From Flavobacterium sp. N502536 (GTDB taxonomy: Bacteria > Bacteroidota > Bacteroidia > Flavobacteriales > Flavobacteriaceae), in assembly GCF_025947345.1 (NCBI RefSeq), contig NZ_CP110011.1, forward strand, positions 3,906,001-3,970,000: a stretch of 64,000 nt of DNA, in the 5' to 3' direction. Positions 26,998-36,000 of the stretch are shown one piece after another. Under the pieces are notes generated by a model, which saw only the letters and a program-made list of their open reading frames with translations, was not told where the DNA came from and did no database searches. How positions within the stretch are numbered: the first letter of the stretch is position 1; every line of letters starts with the position of its first letter. Both the position numbers and the translations under genes were made by a program.

Positions 26998-27034
26998 TTT
27001 TTGGTTAAAAAAAAGGACTGTTGTTTTATTGACT

Positions 27035-27625
27035 TTATTCTAAGTCATCGATTATCTTTTTGAGTGAAAGCATAATAGTAGATAAATTCGACAGGTCGCC
27101 TGTTATTTTAGAAATCATGACGGCACCCTCGATAATAGCAATGATGGTTAGGGCGGTTTTTTCCGGATCTATGGATTCCCCTTTAAATTCTCCCGCAGCG
27201 ATGCCTTGCTCAATAAAATAGACCAGCTTATCTTTCCATGCCAGAATTATACTTTCGACCTTTTTTCGAAGCACTGGATGCGTATCGTCAGCTTCGGTGG
27301 CAGTATTGATGATAGGGCATCCACCCTGAGTGATTCTTAACTTATAATAATCGGAGTAGAGCCTTGGATAAACGAGTAATTTGTCTTTAAAAGTCGTTTG
27401 CTTTTCGATTTCCTGTGTAAAAGCATCCTGAAGTTTTTTTACATTGAATTTAAAAGCGGCCAGAGCTACTTCGTCTTTGTTCTCAAAGTTACCGTAAATG
27501 CTTCCTTTTGTAAGTCCCGTAGCTTCGGTAATATCGCTCATAGAAGTGCCGCTGTACCCTTTCATATTGAAAATAGGAGCAGTTTTTTCTATAATAAATT
27601 GTTTGGTTTTTTCGGCTTTACTCAT
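27035..27625 (-). CDS. TetR/AcrR-family repressor
   Basis: A 196-residue regulator with an N-terminal TetR helix-turn-helix (residues about 8-55: FNMKGYSGTSMSDITEATGL then TKGSIYGNFENKDEVALAAF) and a ligand-binding C-terminal helical domain of the TetR_C_13/YcdC kind (GGCPIINTATEADDTHPVLR). It is cotranscribed with, or at least upstream of, the DHA2 exporter gene. Matching palindromes in both upstream regions indicate that it represses itself and the exporter. The inducing ligand is unknown. Confidence 0.9.
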   Translation of the reverse strand: MSKAEKTKQFIIEKTAPIFNMKGYSGTSMSDITEATGLTKGSIYGNFENKDEVALAAFKFNVKKLQDAFTQEIEKQTTFKDKLLVYPRLYSDYYKLRITQGGCPIINTATEADDTHPVLRKKVESIILAWKDKLVYFIEQGIAAGEFKGESIDPEKTALTIIAIIEGAVMISKITGDLSNLSTIMLSLKKIIDDLE

Positions 27626-27651
27626 GAGAATTCAAAATAAGAACACAAATA

Positions 27652-27667
27652 TATACCGATTGGTATA
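27652..27667. promoter_or_regulatory. TetR-type operator upstream of tetR
   Basis: TATACCGATTGGTATA differs from the operator at 26982 by a single base (perfect palindrome there, one mismatch here). It lies 27 bases upstream of the tetR ATG. Confidence 0.8.
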
Positions 27668-27798
27668 AAATAACAAACTTTTTTCATGAAAAATAAATGC
27701 CTGATGGTTGAGATTTGATTGTGAAATAAGAAACAGCCGTTTTTTTAAACAGCGGGCTAACAAAATTGAACTTTAGCAATTTCACCACAAAACTGGTT

Positions 27799-27846
27799 TC
27801 AACCTGAAACCTGAAACCTGAAACCTGAAACTTGAAACTTGAAACA
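27799..27846. repeat. AACCTGA/AACTTGA heptamer tract
   Basis: About six head-to-tail heptamers (CTGAAAC/TTGAAAC) of the same family as at 485-700 and 29605-29646. It lies immediately upstream of the araC-type gene promoter. Confidence 0.75.
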
Positions 27847-27882
27847 AAAAAAACAACTTCAACATTGTTTGTTTGATTTTCA

Positions 27883-27890
27883 TAACTTTG
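27883..27890 (+). promoter_or_regulatory. -7 element close to the AraC start
   Basis: TAACTTTG matches TAnnTTTG but lies only 4 bases before ATG 27895. Either the transcript is nearly leaderless or the true start is a later codon. Confidence 0.35.
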
Positions 27891-27894
27891 CAGC

Positions 27895-28767
27895 ATGAAA
27901 GAACAACTAGAGGAACAGGGTTCAGAACTTGGGATTAGTGATTTAAAGCTAAAAGGTTTTAAAGTATATGAAGTAAACGGCGATGTGAGCAAGATTCCGA
28001 CTTACAATCGCAGGGATTTTTACAAGATTTGCATTAATACCAGCAAGAGTTTTATTCACTATGCAGACAGGGGAATTGAGACGGACGGAACGATTTTGTT
28101 TTTCGGAAATCCGCATATTCCGTACTCCTGGGAAATCATTTCGCCTTCTTATGAAGGGTATGCCTGTGTTTTTACCGAAGATTTTCTGAAGGTAAAAGAC
28201 CGTTCGGAAAGCCTTCATGAATCGCCTCTGTTTAAAATTGGTGGTACGCCTATTTTTTCATTATCGGCTGATCAAAAGGTGTTTATAGATTCTTTGTTTC
28301 AGAAAATGATTGAAGAACAGGAGACAGATTATATATTCAAAGACGATTTGATTCGCAATTATATCAATTTGATTTTGCATGAATCGATGAAAATGCAGCC
28401 TTCTGAGAATTTCTTTAAACCCAGAAATGCTTCTTCCAGAATTACTTCGTTATTTTTAGAGTTGTTGGAAAGACAGTTTCCAATAGAAACCAAAAATGAG
28501 CCATTGGCATTAAAGACACCACAGGACTACGCACAAAGCCTCGCTGTTCATGTGAATCATTTGAATCGTTCGGTGAAAGAAGTTACCGGAAAGCCTACCA
28601 CAGCTCATATTTCAGAGCGAATTGTGGGTGAAGCCAAAGCTTTGCTGCAACATACCGACTGGAGTATTTCGGATATCGGATATTCGCTGGGATTTGAATA
28701 TCCAAGTTATTTTAATAATTACTTTAAAAGAATCACAGGAACAATTCCAAAATCACTCAGAGTGTAA
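27895..28767 (+). CDS. AraC-family transcriptional regulator
   Basis: A 290-residue regulator with an N-terminal cupin-like sensor domain (about 20-160; FFGNPHIPYSWEIISPSYEG) and a C-terminal double helix-turn-helix AraC domain (about 190-290; SLAVHVNHLNRSVKEVTGKP and WSISDIGYSLGFEYPSYFNN then FKRITGTIPKSLR). The close match to the consensus in the second HTH makes the family certain. The cupin and alcohol dehydrogenase genes downstream are the natural candidates for control. The sensed compound is unknown. Confidence 0.9.
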   Translation: MKEQLEEQGSELGISDLKLKGFKVYEVNGDVSKIPTYNRRDFYKICINTSKSFIHYADRGIETDGTILFFGNPHIPYSWEIISPSYEGYACVFTEDFLKVKDRSESLHESPLFKIGGTPIFSLSADQKVFIDSLFQKMIEEQETDYIFKDDLIRNYINLILHESMKMQPSENFFKPRNASSRITSLFLELLERQFPIETKNEPLALKTPQDYAQSLAVHVNHLNRSVKEVTGKPTTAHISERIVGEAKALLQHTDWSISDIGYSLGFEYPSYFNNYFKRITGTIPKSLRV

Positions 28768-28953
28768 ATTGTTTCATATTCTTAATTTTTTGTTTGATTA
28801 TTGTTATCGCACTGCCTCTTTACCGCTGTAGATTTGCATTGAAATAAGTAGTATTAATCATTAATCAGTTTTCAATAAGCTAAATAATACTTCACAAAGC
28901 ACATTCCCGCTTTCATGATTTAGTTTAAACTGGTGGTAAAAAAGCAAATAATT

Positions 28954-29070
28954 ATGAATACTTCAGAGAATCAATTTGTTACAACCGTTTTGCCTAAAGA
29001 AGATTTAGCTTCTGCGGATTGCTTTAGTCTTAAATGGCTTAAGGCAGGTATTGTGGTATCCGACACTTAA
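28954..29070 (+). CDS. Small ORF, 38 aa, unrecognised
   Basis: ATG 28954 to TAA 29070 encodes MNTSENQFVTTVLPKEDLAS then ADCFSLKWLKAGIVVSDT. It is preceded by an A-rich stretch like those before neighbouring genes and lies between the AraC and cupin genes. No family was recognised. It may be a real short peptide gene or the 5' end of a truncated enzyme gene, since the sequence after the stop does not continue in another frame recognisably. Confidence 0.35.
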   Translation: MNTSENQFVTTVLPKEDLASADCFSLKWLKAGIVVSDT

Positions 29071-29130
29071 AGGCAGTAGCTTTTGCCGGATCATTTTAAA
29101 TAAGAAATCAATCTCAAAAAAATCAATTTT

Positions 29131-29535
29131 ATGTCAACACTTTATACTTCTGTTATTGAAGAGGGGAAAATCCCTAATACTTATATGACTGGCGATGTTT
29201 CGTATAAAAAACAAACCAGCAACATTCATCCTGATAATACGGTTATTAAAGAGGTTTCTTTTGAACCCGGATCGAGATGTAATTGGCATGTTAATCCAAC
29301 GTTACAGTTGTTTATTGCTACAAACGGAATTGGTTATTTTCAGGAAAAAGGCAAGGCAGTTCAATTGCTTCATAAAGACGAAGTGGTTACCATTCTGCCG
29401 GGAATCGAGCACTGGTACGGGGCGACACCCTTTAGTTCGTTTTCGCACATTGCTATTATTACTGAAATCGATAAAGGAACCGGAATCTGGCTCGATAGCG
29501 TAACCGATGAGGAATATTACAGTTATGGGAAGTGA
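29131..29535 (+). CDS. Cupin-domain protein
   Basis: A 134-residue single-domain cupin. Motif 1 is GSRCNWHVNPTLQLFIATNG and motif 2 is LPGIEHWYGATPFSSFSHIA. In related carboxymuconolactone- or mandelonitrile-lyase-associated cupins, motif 1 reads W-H-x-H-x-x-x-Q. Here the second His is Asn (WHVNP), so one of the usual metal ligands is replaced. Metal binding could still use His52, Gln and the motif 2 His. It lies between an AraC regulator and a zinc alcohol dehydrogenase on one strand. The reaction is not known. Confidence 0.8.
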   Translation: MSTLYTSVIEEGKIPNTYMTGDVSYKKQTSNIHPDNTVIKEVSFEPGSRCNWHVNPTLQLFIATNGIGYFQEKGKAVQLLHKDEVVTILPGIEHWYGATPFSSFSHIAIITEIDKGTGIWLDSVTDEEYYSYGK

Positions 29536-29604
29536 TTTAATTAGATAATTGGGTAATTAGATAATTAGAAAATTCTGAATGGGAAGAGCTGTGTTTTGAT
29601 TATG

Positions 29605-29646
29605 TGAAACCTGAAACTTGAAACCTGAAACTTGAAACCTAAAACA
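29605..29646. repeat. Heptamer tract upstream of the alcohol dehydrogenase
   Basis: Five copies of GAAACCT/GAAACTT in tandem, the same family as at 485-700 and 27799. It is followed by an A-rich leader. Confidence 0.7.
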
Positions 29647-29672
29647 AATAAAACTAAAAAAAACAATAAAAA

Positions 29673-30722
29673 ATGGAAGTAAAAAACATAAAAGCCTTTG
29701 GTACAGAGGCGGCAGACGCGCTGTTGCAAACCTTAGACATTCAACGCAGAGCGGTATTGGCTCATGATGTTGAAATAGAAATTTTATACTGCGGAATTTG
29801 TCATTCCGATCTGCATTCGGCCAGAAACGAATGGCATGGTACAGTATACCCGATCGTTCCGGGGCATGAGATTGTGGGAAGGGTTACAAAAGTAGGAGAT
29901 CATGTAAAAAACTTCAAGGTTGGTGACCTGGCTGGAGTAGGCTGTATGGTTGACTCTTGCAGAGAATGTGAGCATTGCAAAGGCGATTTAGAGCAATTTT
30001 GTGATGCCGGAAGTACTTTAACGTTTAACTCTCCGGATACTCATTTAGGCGGGCAAACGTTTGGCGGGTACTCTCAAAGTATAGTGGTAGATGAAAATTA
30101 TGTACTTCATATTTCGGATAAATTGGATCTTGCGGGAGTGGCTCCTTTGCTTTGTGCGGGTATCACAACCTATTCGCCATTAAAGCACTGGAATGTTGGT
30201 CCCGGACAGAAAATAGGGATTGTTGGTATTGGTGGTTTGGGGCATATGGGAATCAAATTAGCGAAAGCTATGGGGGCTCATGTGGTGGTTTTTACTACTT
30301 CATTGTCTAAAACCGAAGATGCAAAACGCCTGGGAGCCGATGAGGTGGTGTTGTCTACAGATCCGGAACAAATGGCGCAACATGCTAAAAGCCTGAATTT
30401 TATTCTGGATTGCGTATCGGCAGAACATAATATCGATGCATATCTGAATTTGCTAAAAGTTGACGGAACTTTGACTCTGGTTGGTGCGCCAATGGAGCCT
30501 CTTCCGGTGACTTCGTTCAGTCTTATTTTAGGGAGAAGAAGTTTTGCGGGTTCTGCTATTGGCGGAATCAAAGAAACTCAGGAAATGCTTGATTTTTGCG
30601 CTGAACATAACATTACTGCTGATGTTGAACTGATCGGTGTGAACGAAGTAAATGATGCCTATGAAAGACTGCTAAAAGGGGATATTAAGTACCGTTTTGT
30701 AATTGATATGGCTTCTTTATAG
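29673..30722 (+). CDS. Zinc-dependent NAD(P) alcohol dehydrogenase (CAD/YahK-like)
   Basis: A 349-residue medium-chain dehydrogenase. Catalytic zinc ligands are seen in CGICHSDLHSARNEW and PGHEIVGRV, and the four structural-zinc cysteines in CMVDSCRECEHCKGDLEQFC. The Rossmann motif is GIGGLGHMGIKLAKAMGA. The overall pattern (cinnamyl alcohol dehydrogenase type, YahK/AdhC) indicates reduction of aldehydes to alcohols, normally with NADPH. It is the last gene of the AraC-cupin-ADH stretch and is followed by a terminator at 30796. The substrate cannot be set from sequence. Confidence 0.9.
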   Translation: MEVKNIKAFGTEAADALLQTLDIQRRAVLAHDVEIEILYCGICHSDLHSARNEWHGTVYPIVPGHEIVGRVTKVGDHVKNFKVGDLAGVGCMVDSCRECEHCKGDLEQFCDAGSTLTFNSPDTHLGGQTFGGYSQSIVVDENYVLHISDKLDLAGVAPLLCAGITTYSPLKHWNVGPGQKIGIVGIGGLGHMGIKLAKAMGAHVVVFTTSLSKTEDAKRLGADEVVLSTDPEQMAQHAKSLNFILDCVSAEHNIDAYLNLLKVDGTLTLVGAPMEPLPVTSFSLILGRRSFAGSAIGGIKETQEMLDFCAEHNITADVELIGVNEVNDAYERLLKGDIKYRFVIDMASL

Positions 30723-30795
30723 AGGGGCAAAGGGGCAAAGTTACAGAGTTGCAAAGGTTTTTGTTTTTGTGGTTTGTATCTCTGGATCTTTATGG

Positions 30796-30839
30796 TAAAA
30801 AAACTCTTAAGGGAATTAATTTCCTTAAGAGTTTTTTTT
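30796..30839 (+). terminator. Terminator after the alcohol dehydrogenase
   Basis: AAAACTCTTAAGGGAA pairs with TTCCTTAAGAGTTTT around TTAA and is followed by T residues. Strong intrinsic terminator. Confidence 0.85.
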
Positions 30840-31345
30840 GTTACCGATATCTTACTCCTGGCGGAGTATCCCGCTAAAGTTTCGTCTCTGAGTGCGTTGG
30901 TATTTTATTCACAATAAAAATATTCGGAGGGATCCCGTCTTGTAGGCATTGCTTATGTTGGGTTTGTTGGTTTTAGGTATAGTTGTTTAGCCCCTACAGG
31001 GCAAAGGAAGTGGATGGGCGTGAGTGTTACCGATATTTTACTCCTGGCGGAGTATCCTGCTAAAATTTCATCTCTGTGCGTCGGCATTTTATTCACTGCA
31101 AAGGAAGTGGATAGCGAGAGTGTTGCTGATATTTTACTCCTAGCGGAGTATTCCGCTAAAATTTCGTCTCTAAATGCGTCAGCATTTTACTCACAGCAAA
31201 AATATCTCGGAGAGATTATATATTTATAGATGTTGATTAATGCAAGATAAAATATCCCGTAGGGATTACATATCGGTGGCATTGTAAAAAGATGTCAATG
31301 AAGAATAAAATATCTCAGGGTGAATTATATCTCAGAGAAAAAAAA
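30840..31345. repeat. Three ~80-bp repeats with ACTCCTGGCGGAGTAT core, plus ATATCCCGTAGGGAT motifs
   Basis: Copies start at about 30840, 31026 and 31122. Each reads GTTACCGATATTTTACTCC, then TGGCGGAGTATCCCGCTAAA and TTTCGTCTCT, followed by a GCGTCGGCATTTTATTCAC segment. The core ACTCC-TGGC-GGAGT forms a hairpin. Short related motifs (AAATATCCCGTAGGGATTA, AAATATCTCGGAGAGATTA) lie at 31195-31330. A 71-codon open frame over copies 2 and 3 is produced by the repeat itself and is not considered a gene. Confidence 0.8.
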
Positions 31346-32054
31346 TGTTGAAAAATATTGCGCAAAAAGGCTAATTTAAAGCCTGACACATTGTCTTGTT
31401 GTTTGTTGTTTTGTTTTTATTTCCAGTGGTTTAGCTGTTGTTATCTAAAACAAAACTTCTGTAGGTTTTAGAAGACGATATTATTTTGAAAAGATATAGG
31501 AAATCGGGGTTGAATTTTAAATTTCAGAGAAAAGTGTCCCTCAAAAAGTGTGTTTGTCAAAAAAAGCATGTCAAAGGCTAATTTTTGATTTTATCGTTGC
31601 GTTTAGGTTAAAAATGTACTTTCGAATTATTTGGTTTTTCAGAGGGAAATTGTGGTGGTTTTAACGTTAGAAGTTGACTTCAAATTACCAGTTGATTTAT
31701 TTGAAAAGCAGCTTTTTTTGTTTGAATTATATTTTAAATTATTACTTTATATAAAGCTTATAATTAATTTAAAATAAGATAATTGTGTTTTATTTTTTAG
31801 TGTTATTCAAATTGGAAATATTGAGCAAAATTAGATTCGGATTTTCTACAATTATACTTTATCCTAGTTCATGTTACAGGTTCAAATTTAGAGCAATTGG
31901 GTTCATTGTGAGATTTCTGTTTTGTGGGTAAAGCAAGAGTTAAAATGAGTGAACTAATGCTCTAAAAATTAGTAGAGTAAAGGTTGGTGGTATTCGTTTT
32001 TCGTGGAGTACGCTTTAAAAACCGTAAAAAGGCTTAAATTATGAAGTGAGAGGA
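31346..32054. other. AT-rich intergenic stretch without recognisable gene
   Basis: About 700 very AT-rich bases. Short hairpins occur (for example AGGCTaatttaAAGCCT near 31368), but no ORF with coding character, RNA gene or known element was seen. Confidence 0.4.
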
Positions 32055-32252
32055 TTATTTTTTGAGTTTTGGTTCTTCATCTTCGGGAAGAATAATTTTA
32101 TTCAATTCTGCTTCTTTTGGGGCTCTCTTTTGTGCTGCTTTTCCTTTTTCAATAGATAGTTTGGCTGTTGGGTATAGCGATCTGTTGGATATATTGGGAC
32201 TGTTTTTTAACGGTTGATTTTTTACTCCTGCAGCTTTATTAGTCTAAACATG
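32055..32252 (-). pseudogene. C-terminal gene remnant, unrecognised
   Basis: Read on the minus strand, an open frame after an in-frame TAG ends at TAA 32055-32057. It encodes TNKAAGVKNQPLKNSPNISN, RSLYPTAKLSIEKGKAAQKR and a charged tail APKEAELNKIILPEDEEPKL. Composition and codon use look like a real soluble C-terminus, and similar-looking residues (FLKEGFFRHV) continue upstream of the stop. There is no start codon, so this is interpreted as the decayed 3' end of a lost gene. No family was recognised. Confidence 0.35.
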
Positions 32253-32336
32253 TCTGAAAAATCCTTCTTTAAGGAATAAAAAAAAGACCGACAGTAGTAA
32301 TTTATTCCTGCTTGATTTTTGTATTTATTATTGTTA

Positions 32337-32420
32337 ATGAATAAAACAGCATCAAATAAATTAAGAACTAGCGTGTTTTTACGGAAATTAAGTGTTTTAT
32401 GTCTTTGTTTTACAGGTTGA
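32337..32420 (+). pseudogene. Truncated ORF resembling a signal peptide
   Basis: ATG 32337 to TGA 32420 encodes 27 residues: MNKTASNKLRTSVFLRKLSV followed by LCLCFTG. A basic stretch followed by a hydrophobic run resembles the N-terminus of an exported protein, cut off by a stop. It lies in the 1.9-kb zone lacking intact genes and is probably a 5' remnant. Confidence 0.3.
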
Positions 32421-32623
32421 TCGGTGTTTTTTGCTTTGAAATAGCGAACCTGAAAAAAATGTTAATTATTGTTAAGGTTAATTAAAATTTCTATTCACTG
32501 ACACTATTTTTTTAAGAAAGTATGTTTTGAAGGAAGAGGGATTTTTACCGTTTTTTCTGACTCATTTGTCTTTTTTAGAAACATCAAATTCAATTATTTA
32601 GATTTTGGAATCGAAATAAATAC

Positions 32624-32631
32624 TATTTTTG
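32624..32631 (+). promoter_or_regulatory. Promoter of the czc cluster
   Basis: TATTTTTG (-7) is preceded by TTTG at 32604-32607 (-33, 16-base spacer). It lies 5 bases before the GTG of the small His/Cys-rich protein, the first gene of the metal efflux cluster. Confidence 0.5.
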
Positions 32632-32635
32632 CAAT

Positions 32636-32959
32636 GTGAAATGGATAACAATCATATTATCGATTTATTTACTGGCACTTTCCAATATGCCCTGTGCGGA
32701 TATGGAAATAAACAGTGCTGCTCACAAAACTGCTCAGTTTTCTTCTGAAGCAAATCACTCTCACGATAAAGACAATGATTTGTGCTCGCCCTTTTGTGCG
32801 TGCAATTGTTGTGGTGCACAGGTTTTAAGTTATCAGACTTTTACAAGTTATGATTTTCCTGTCACGCATTCTATTATCACAAGTCCGTTACCCAATTACA
32901 TTTCTGTTTTTGCTTCCAATTTCTACGGAAGTATCTGGCAGCCCCCTCAAATAGTATAA
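32636..32959 (+). CDS. Small exported His/Cys-rich protein preceding czcA (DUF6660-like)
   Basis: A 107-residue protein with GTG start and a signal peptide (MKWITIILSIYLLALSNMPC, possibly cleaved before or at the Cys). The centre is rich in potential metal ligands: NHSHDKDNDLCSPFCACNCC around residues 40-59, an unusual concentration of Cys and His, with further short hydrophobic segments to the C-terminus (FYGSIWQPPQIV). Small proteins of this shape are regularly found directly upstream of CzcA/CusA RND genes in Bacteroidota. A periplasmic metal-binding or sensing role is plausible but unproven. It is separated from czcA by a structured 108-base leader. Confidence 0.7.
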   Translation: MKWITIILSIYLLALSNMPCADMEINSAAHKTAQFSSEANHSHDKDNDLCSPFCACNCCGAQVLSYQTFTSYDFPVTHSIITSPLPNYISVFASNFYGSIWQPPQIV

Positions 32960-32964
32960 TGATG

Positions 32965-33040
32965 CCCGCCCCGACAAATCGGGATTCGGGTAAGAGCGTT
33001 GCGGCTAATCCGCAGCAGTAAAATAGGCAATACTTTGCCT
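32965..33040 (+). other. Structured leader with three hairpins upstream of czcA
   Basis: Three consecutive stem-loops occur. The first is a two-part stem, CCCG (32965) with CGGG (32987) enclosing CCCGA-CAAA-TCGGG (32970-32983). The second is TGCGG-CTAAT-CCGCA (33000-33014). The third is AGGCAA-TACT-TTGCCT (33025-33040). The repeated CCCG/CGGG arms allow alternative pairings. The leader separates the small His/Cys protein gene from czcA. No T run follows, so it is not a simple terminator. Confidence 0.45.
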
Positions 33041-33067
33041 CATTTCTCACGTCATTATACCATTAAA

Positions 33068-36000
33068 ATGTTAGATAAAATCATACAGTTTAGTATAAAG
33101 AACAAATTCGTTATACTACTATTTACCCTTGTATTAATAGCCTGGGGAAGCTATTCACTCAAACAATTGCCTCTCGATGCCCTGCCGGATGTGACCAATA
33201 ACCAGGTGCAAATTATTACTACAGCACCTACTTTGGCAAGTCAGGAAGTCGAACAATTAATTACATATCCTTTGGAGCAGGCCGTAAAGACCGTTCCGGA
33301 TATCATAGAACTCCGCAGTATTTCGCGTTTCGGATTATCGGTGGTTACCGTAGTTTTTGAGGACGATGTTGATATCTACTGGGCCAGAGAACAAATATTT
33401 CAACGACTCAAACAAGCCGAGGAAAATATTCCTGCCTATGCGGGTTCGCCCGAGCTGGCGCCGATCAGCACCGGTTTAGGAGAAATTTACCAATATGACG
33501 TTTATGCCAAAAAAGGCTATGAAGATAAATACGACGCTATAAAGCTGCGTACCATTCAGGATTGGATCATCATTCCGCAATTGCAGGGTATCAAAGGCGT
33601 AGCCGATGTAAGTACCTGGGGTGGAAAACTGAAACAATATGAAATTGCTGTAAATCCAAATACGCTAAATAGCCTTGGCGTTACGATTACAGAAATTTTT
33701 GATGCACTCGAAAAAAACAATCAAAATACGGGTGGGGCTTATATTGAAAAAGACCAGTTTGCGTACTTCATTCGTGGTGTTGGTATGGCAAAGGGAACGA
33801 AAGACTTAGGAAACGTAGTGGTTAAAAACCGAAATGGTTCGCCCGTTTTGGTTCGTGATGTGGCCGAAGTTCGGGAAGGTGTTGCCTTGCGTTACGGAGC
33901 TTCAACCAAAGACGGAAAAGGGGAGATTGTTTCCGGAATGGTTTTGATGCTAAAAGGAGAAAATTCCAGTGCAGTGGTCAACAGAATACACGAGAGAATG
34001 ATTCAGATCAATAAAAGTCTGCCGGAAGGTGTAGTTGCCGAAGCTTTTATCGACAGAGGAAAATTAGTCGATAACGCTATTGGAACCGTTACAAAAAACT
34101 TACTGGAAGGGGCCTTGATCGTTATTTTTGTACTGATCTTGTTTTTGGGGAATCTCCGTGCGGGCTTAATTGTAGCTTCTGTGATCCCACTGGCCATGCT
34201 TTTTGCCATTATTTTAATGAATGCCTTTGGCGTAAGCGGGAATTTAATGAGCCTTGGTGCGATCGATTTTGGAATCATCGTGGACGGAGCTGTAATTATT
34301 GTTGAAGCCACGATGCATCACCTGCAGAAACTCAAACGCAAAAAGGAACTATCGCAAAACGAAATGGATGCTGAAGTTTACAATTCGGCTTCCAAAATCA
34401 GGAACAGTGCGGCTTTTGGAGAAATTATCATCCTGATCGTATACCTGCCTATTTTGGCTTTAGTAGGAACAGAGGGTAAGATGTTCAAACCTATGGCAAT
34501 GACAGTAGGGTTTGCCGTTGCCGGAGCCTTTATACTTTCTTTGACGTATGTGCCGATGATGAGTGCTTTATTTTTATCTAAAAGTACAGAGCACAAAGAA
34601 AATTTCAGCGACAGAATGATGGCGTGGCTGGAATCGATTTACACACCATTTTTAAAGAAAGCATTACAGTTTAAAAAGATAGTTTTAGGAGTATCACTGG
34701 GTTTATTTGCATTAGGATTGGTCATTTTTAATTCAATGGGAGGAGAGTTTATCCCTACCATCGAAGAAGGTGATTTGGCTATAAATGCGACCATCATGAC
34801 CGGAAGTTCGCTTACGCAGATGGTGGAAACAACCACTAAATACGAGCAGATCTTAAAAGCCAAGTTCCCGGAGATCAAAACCATCGTAACCAAAATTGGA
34901 AGCGGGGAAATTCCAACCGATCCGATGCCTATCGAAAGTGGTGATTTGATTATTGTTTTGAAGGATAAGAAAGAATGGAAAGGAAAGTATGATAACTGGG
35001 AAGATTTAGCGAATGCCATGAAGGCAGAAATGGAAGTTATCCCGGGAGCCAACATCGAGATCTCTCAGCCTATTCAGATGCGATTTAACGAACTAATGAC
35101 AGGAAGCCGTAGTGATATCGCCATTAAAATTTTTGGAGACGATTTGGAGATCCTGGATGCTAAAGCAACAGAGTTAATCTCAAAAATTAAGAGTATTGAA
35201 GGAATTGGCGACTTAAAAGCCGATAAAGTAACGGGTTTACCGCAAATTACGGTGAAATACGACTACAATAAAATCGCTTTATACGGATTGAATATTTCAG
35301 ACATCAATCAGATTATACGTTCGTCTTTTGCCGGTGAAAGTGCCGGAAAGATTTACGACGAAAGCAAAAGGTTTGATGTAGTTGTGCGAATGAACGAAGA
35401 CAATCGCGCAGATATTACAGACGTGAGCAATTTGTTTATACCACTTCCTAACGGACAGCAGGTACCGCTTTCGCAAGTTGCCACAGTGGAGTACGAACAA
35501 GGCCCGGTGCAGGTAATTCGTGAAAACGGAAAACGTAGAATTACCGTTGGATTAAACGTTCGCGGTCGAGACATAAAAAGTGTGGTGGAGGAAATTCAGC
35601 AAAAATTGGATAAGAATTATAAACTTCCGGCAGGATACTACGTAACCTATGGCGGTCAGTTTGAAAATTTAATTGAAGCCACTAAACGACTTTCAGTAGC
35701 GCTTCCAATCGCATTGGGATTAATACTGGTGCTGCTTTATTTTACTTTTAAAAGTTTCAAACAGGCCGGATTGATTTTTACAGCCATTCCGTTATCGGCA
35801 ATTGGTGGAGTCTTTGCACTGTGGATGCGCGGAATGCCATTTAGTATTTCAGCAGGTATTGGTTTTATTGCTTTGTTTGGAATTGCAGTTTTAAACGGAA
35901 TTGTATTGATTTCGTATTTCAATCAGCTCAAAACAGAAGGAGTTCTTGATCCGTTGCAAAGAGTTTTAATTGGTACCAAAACCCGATTACGTCCGGTTTT

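Noticed and set aside
27684..27992. 102-codon minus-strand frame upstream of araC
   Set aside because: It runs through the heptamer tract and overlaps the AraC start; no protein features.
31014..31229. 71-codon frame over the 80-bp repeats
   Set aside because: The duplicated DILLLAEY segments come from repeat copies 2 and 3; no start context or family.
32965..33040. NiCo or cobalamin riboswitch before czcA
   Set aside because: The conserved core sequences of these riboswitches were not found; only simple hairpins are visible.
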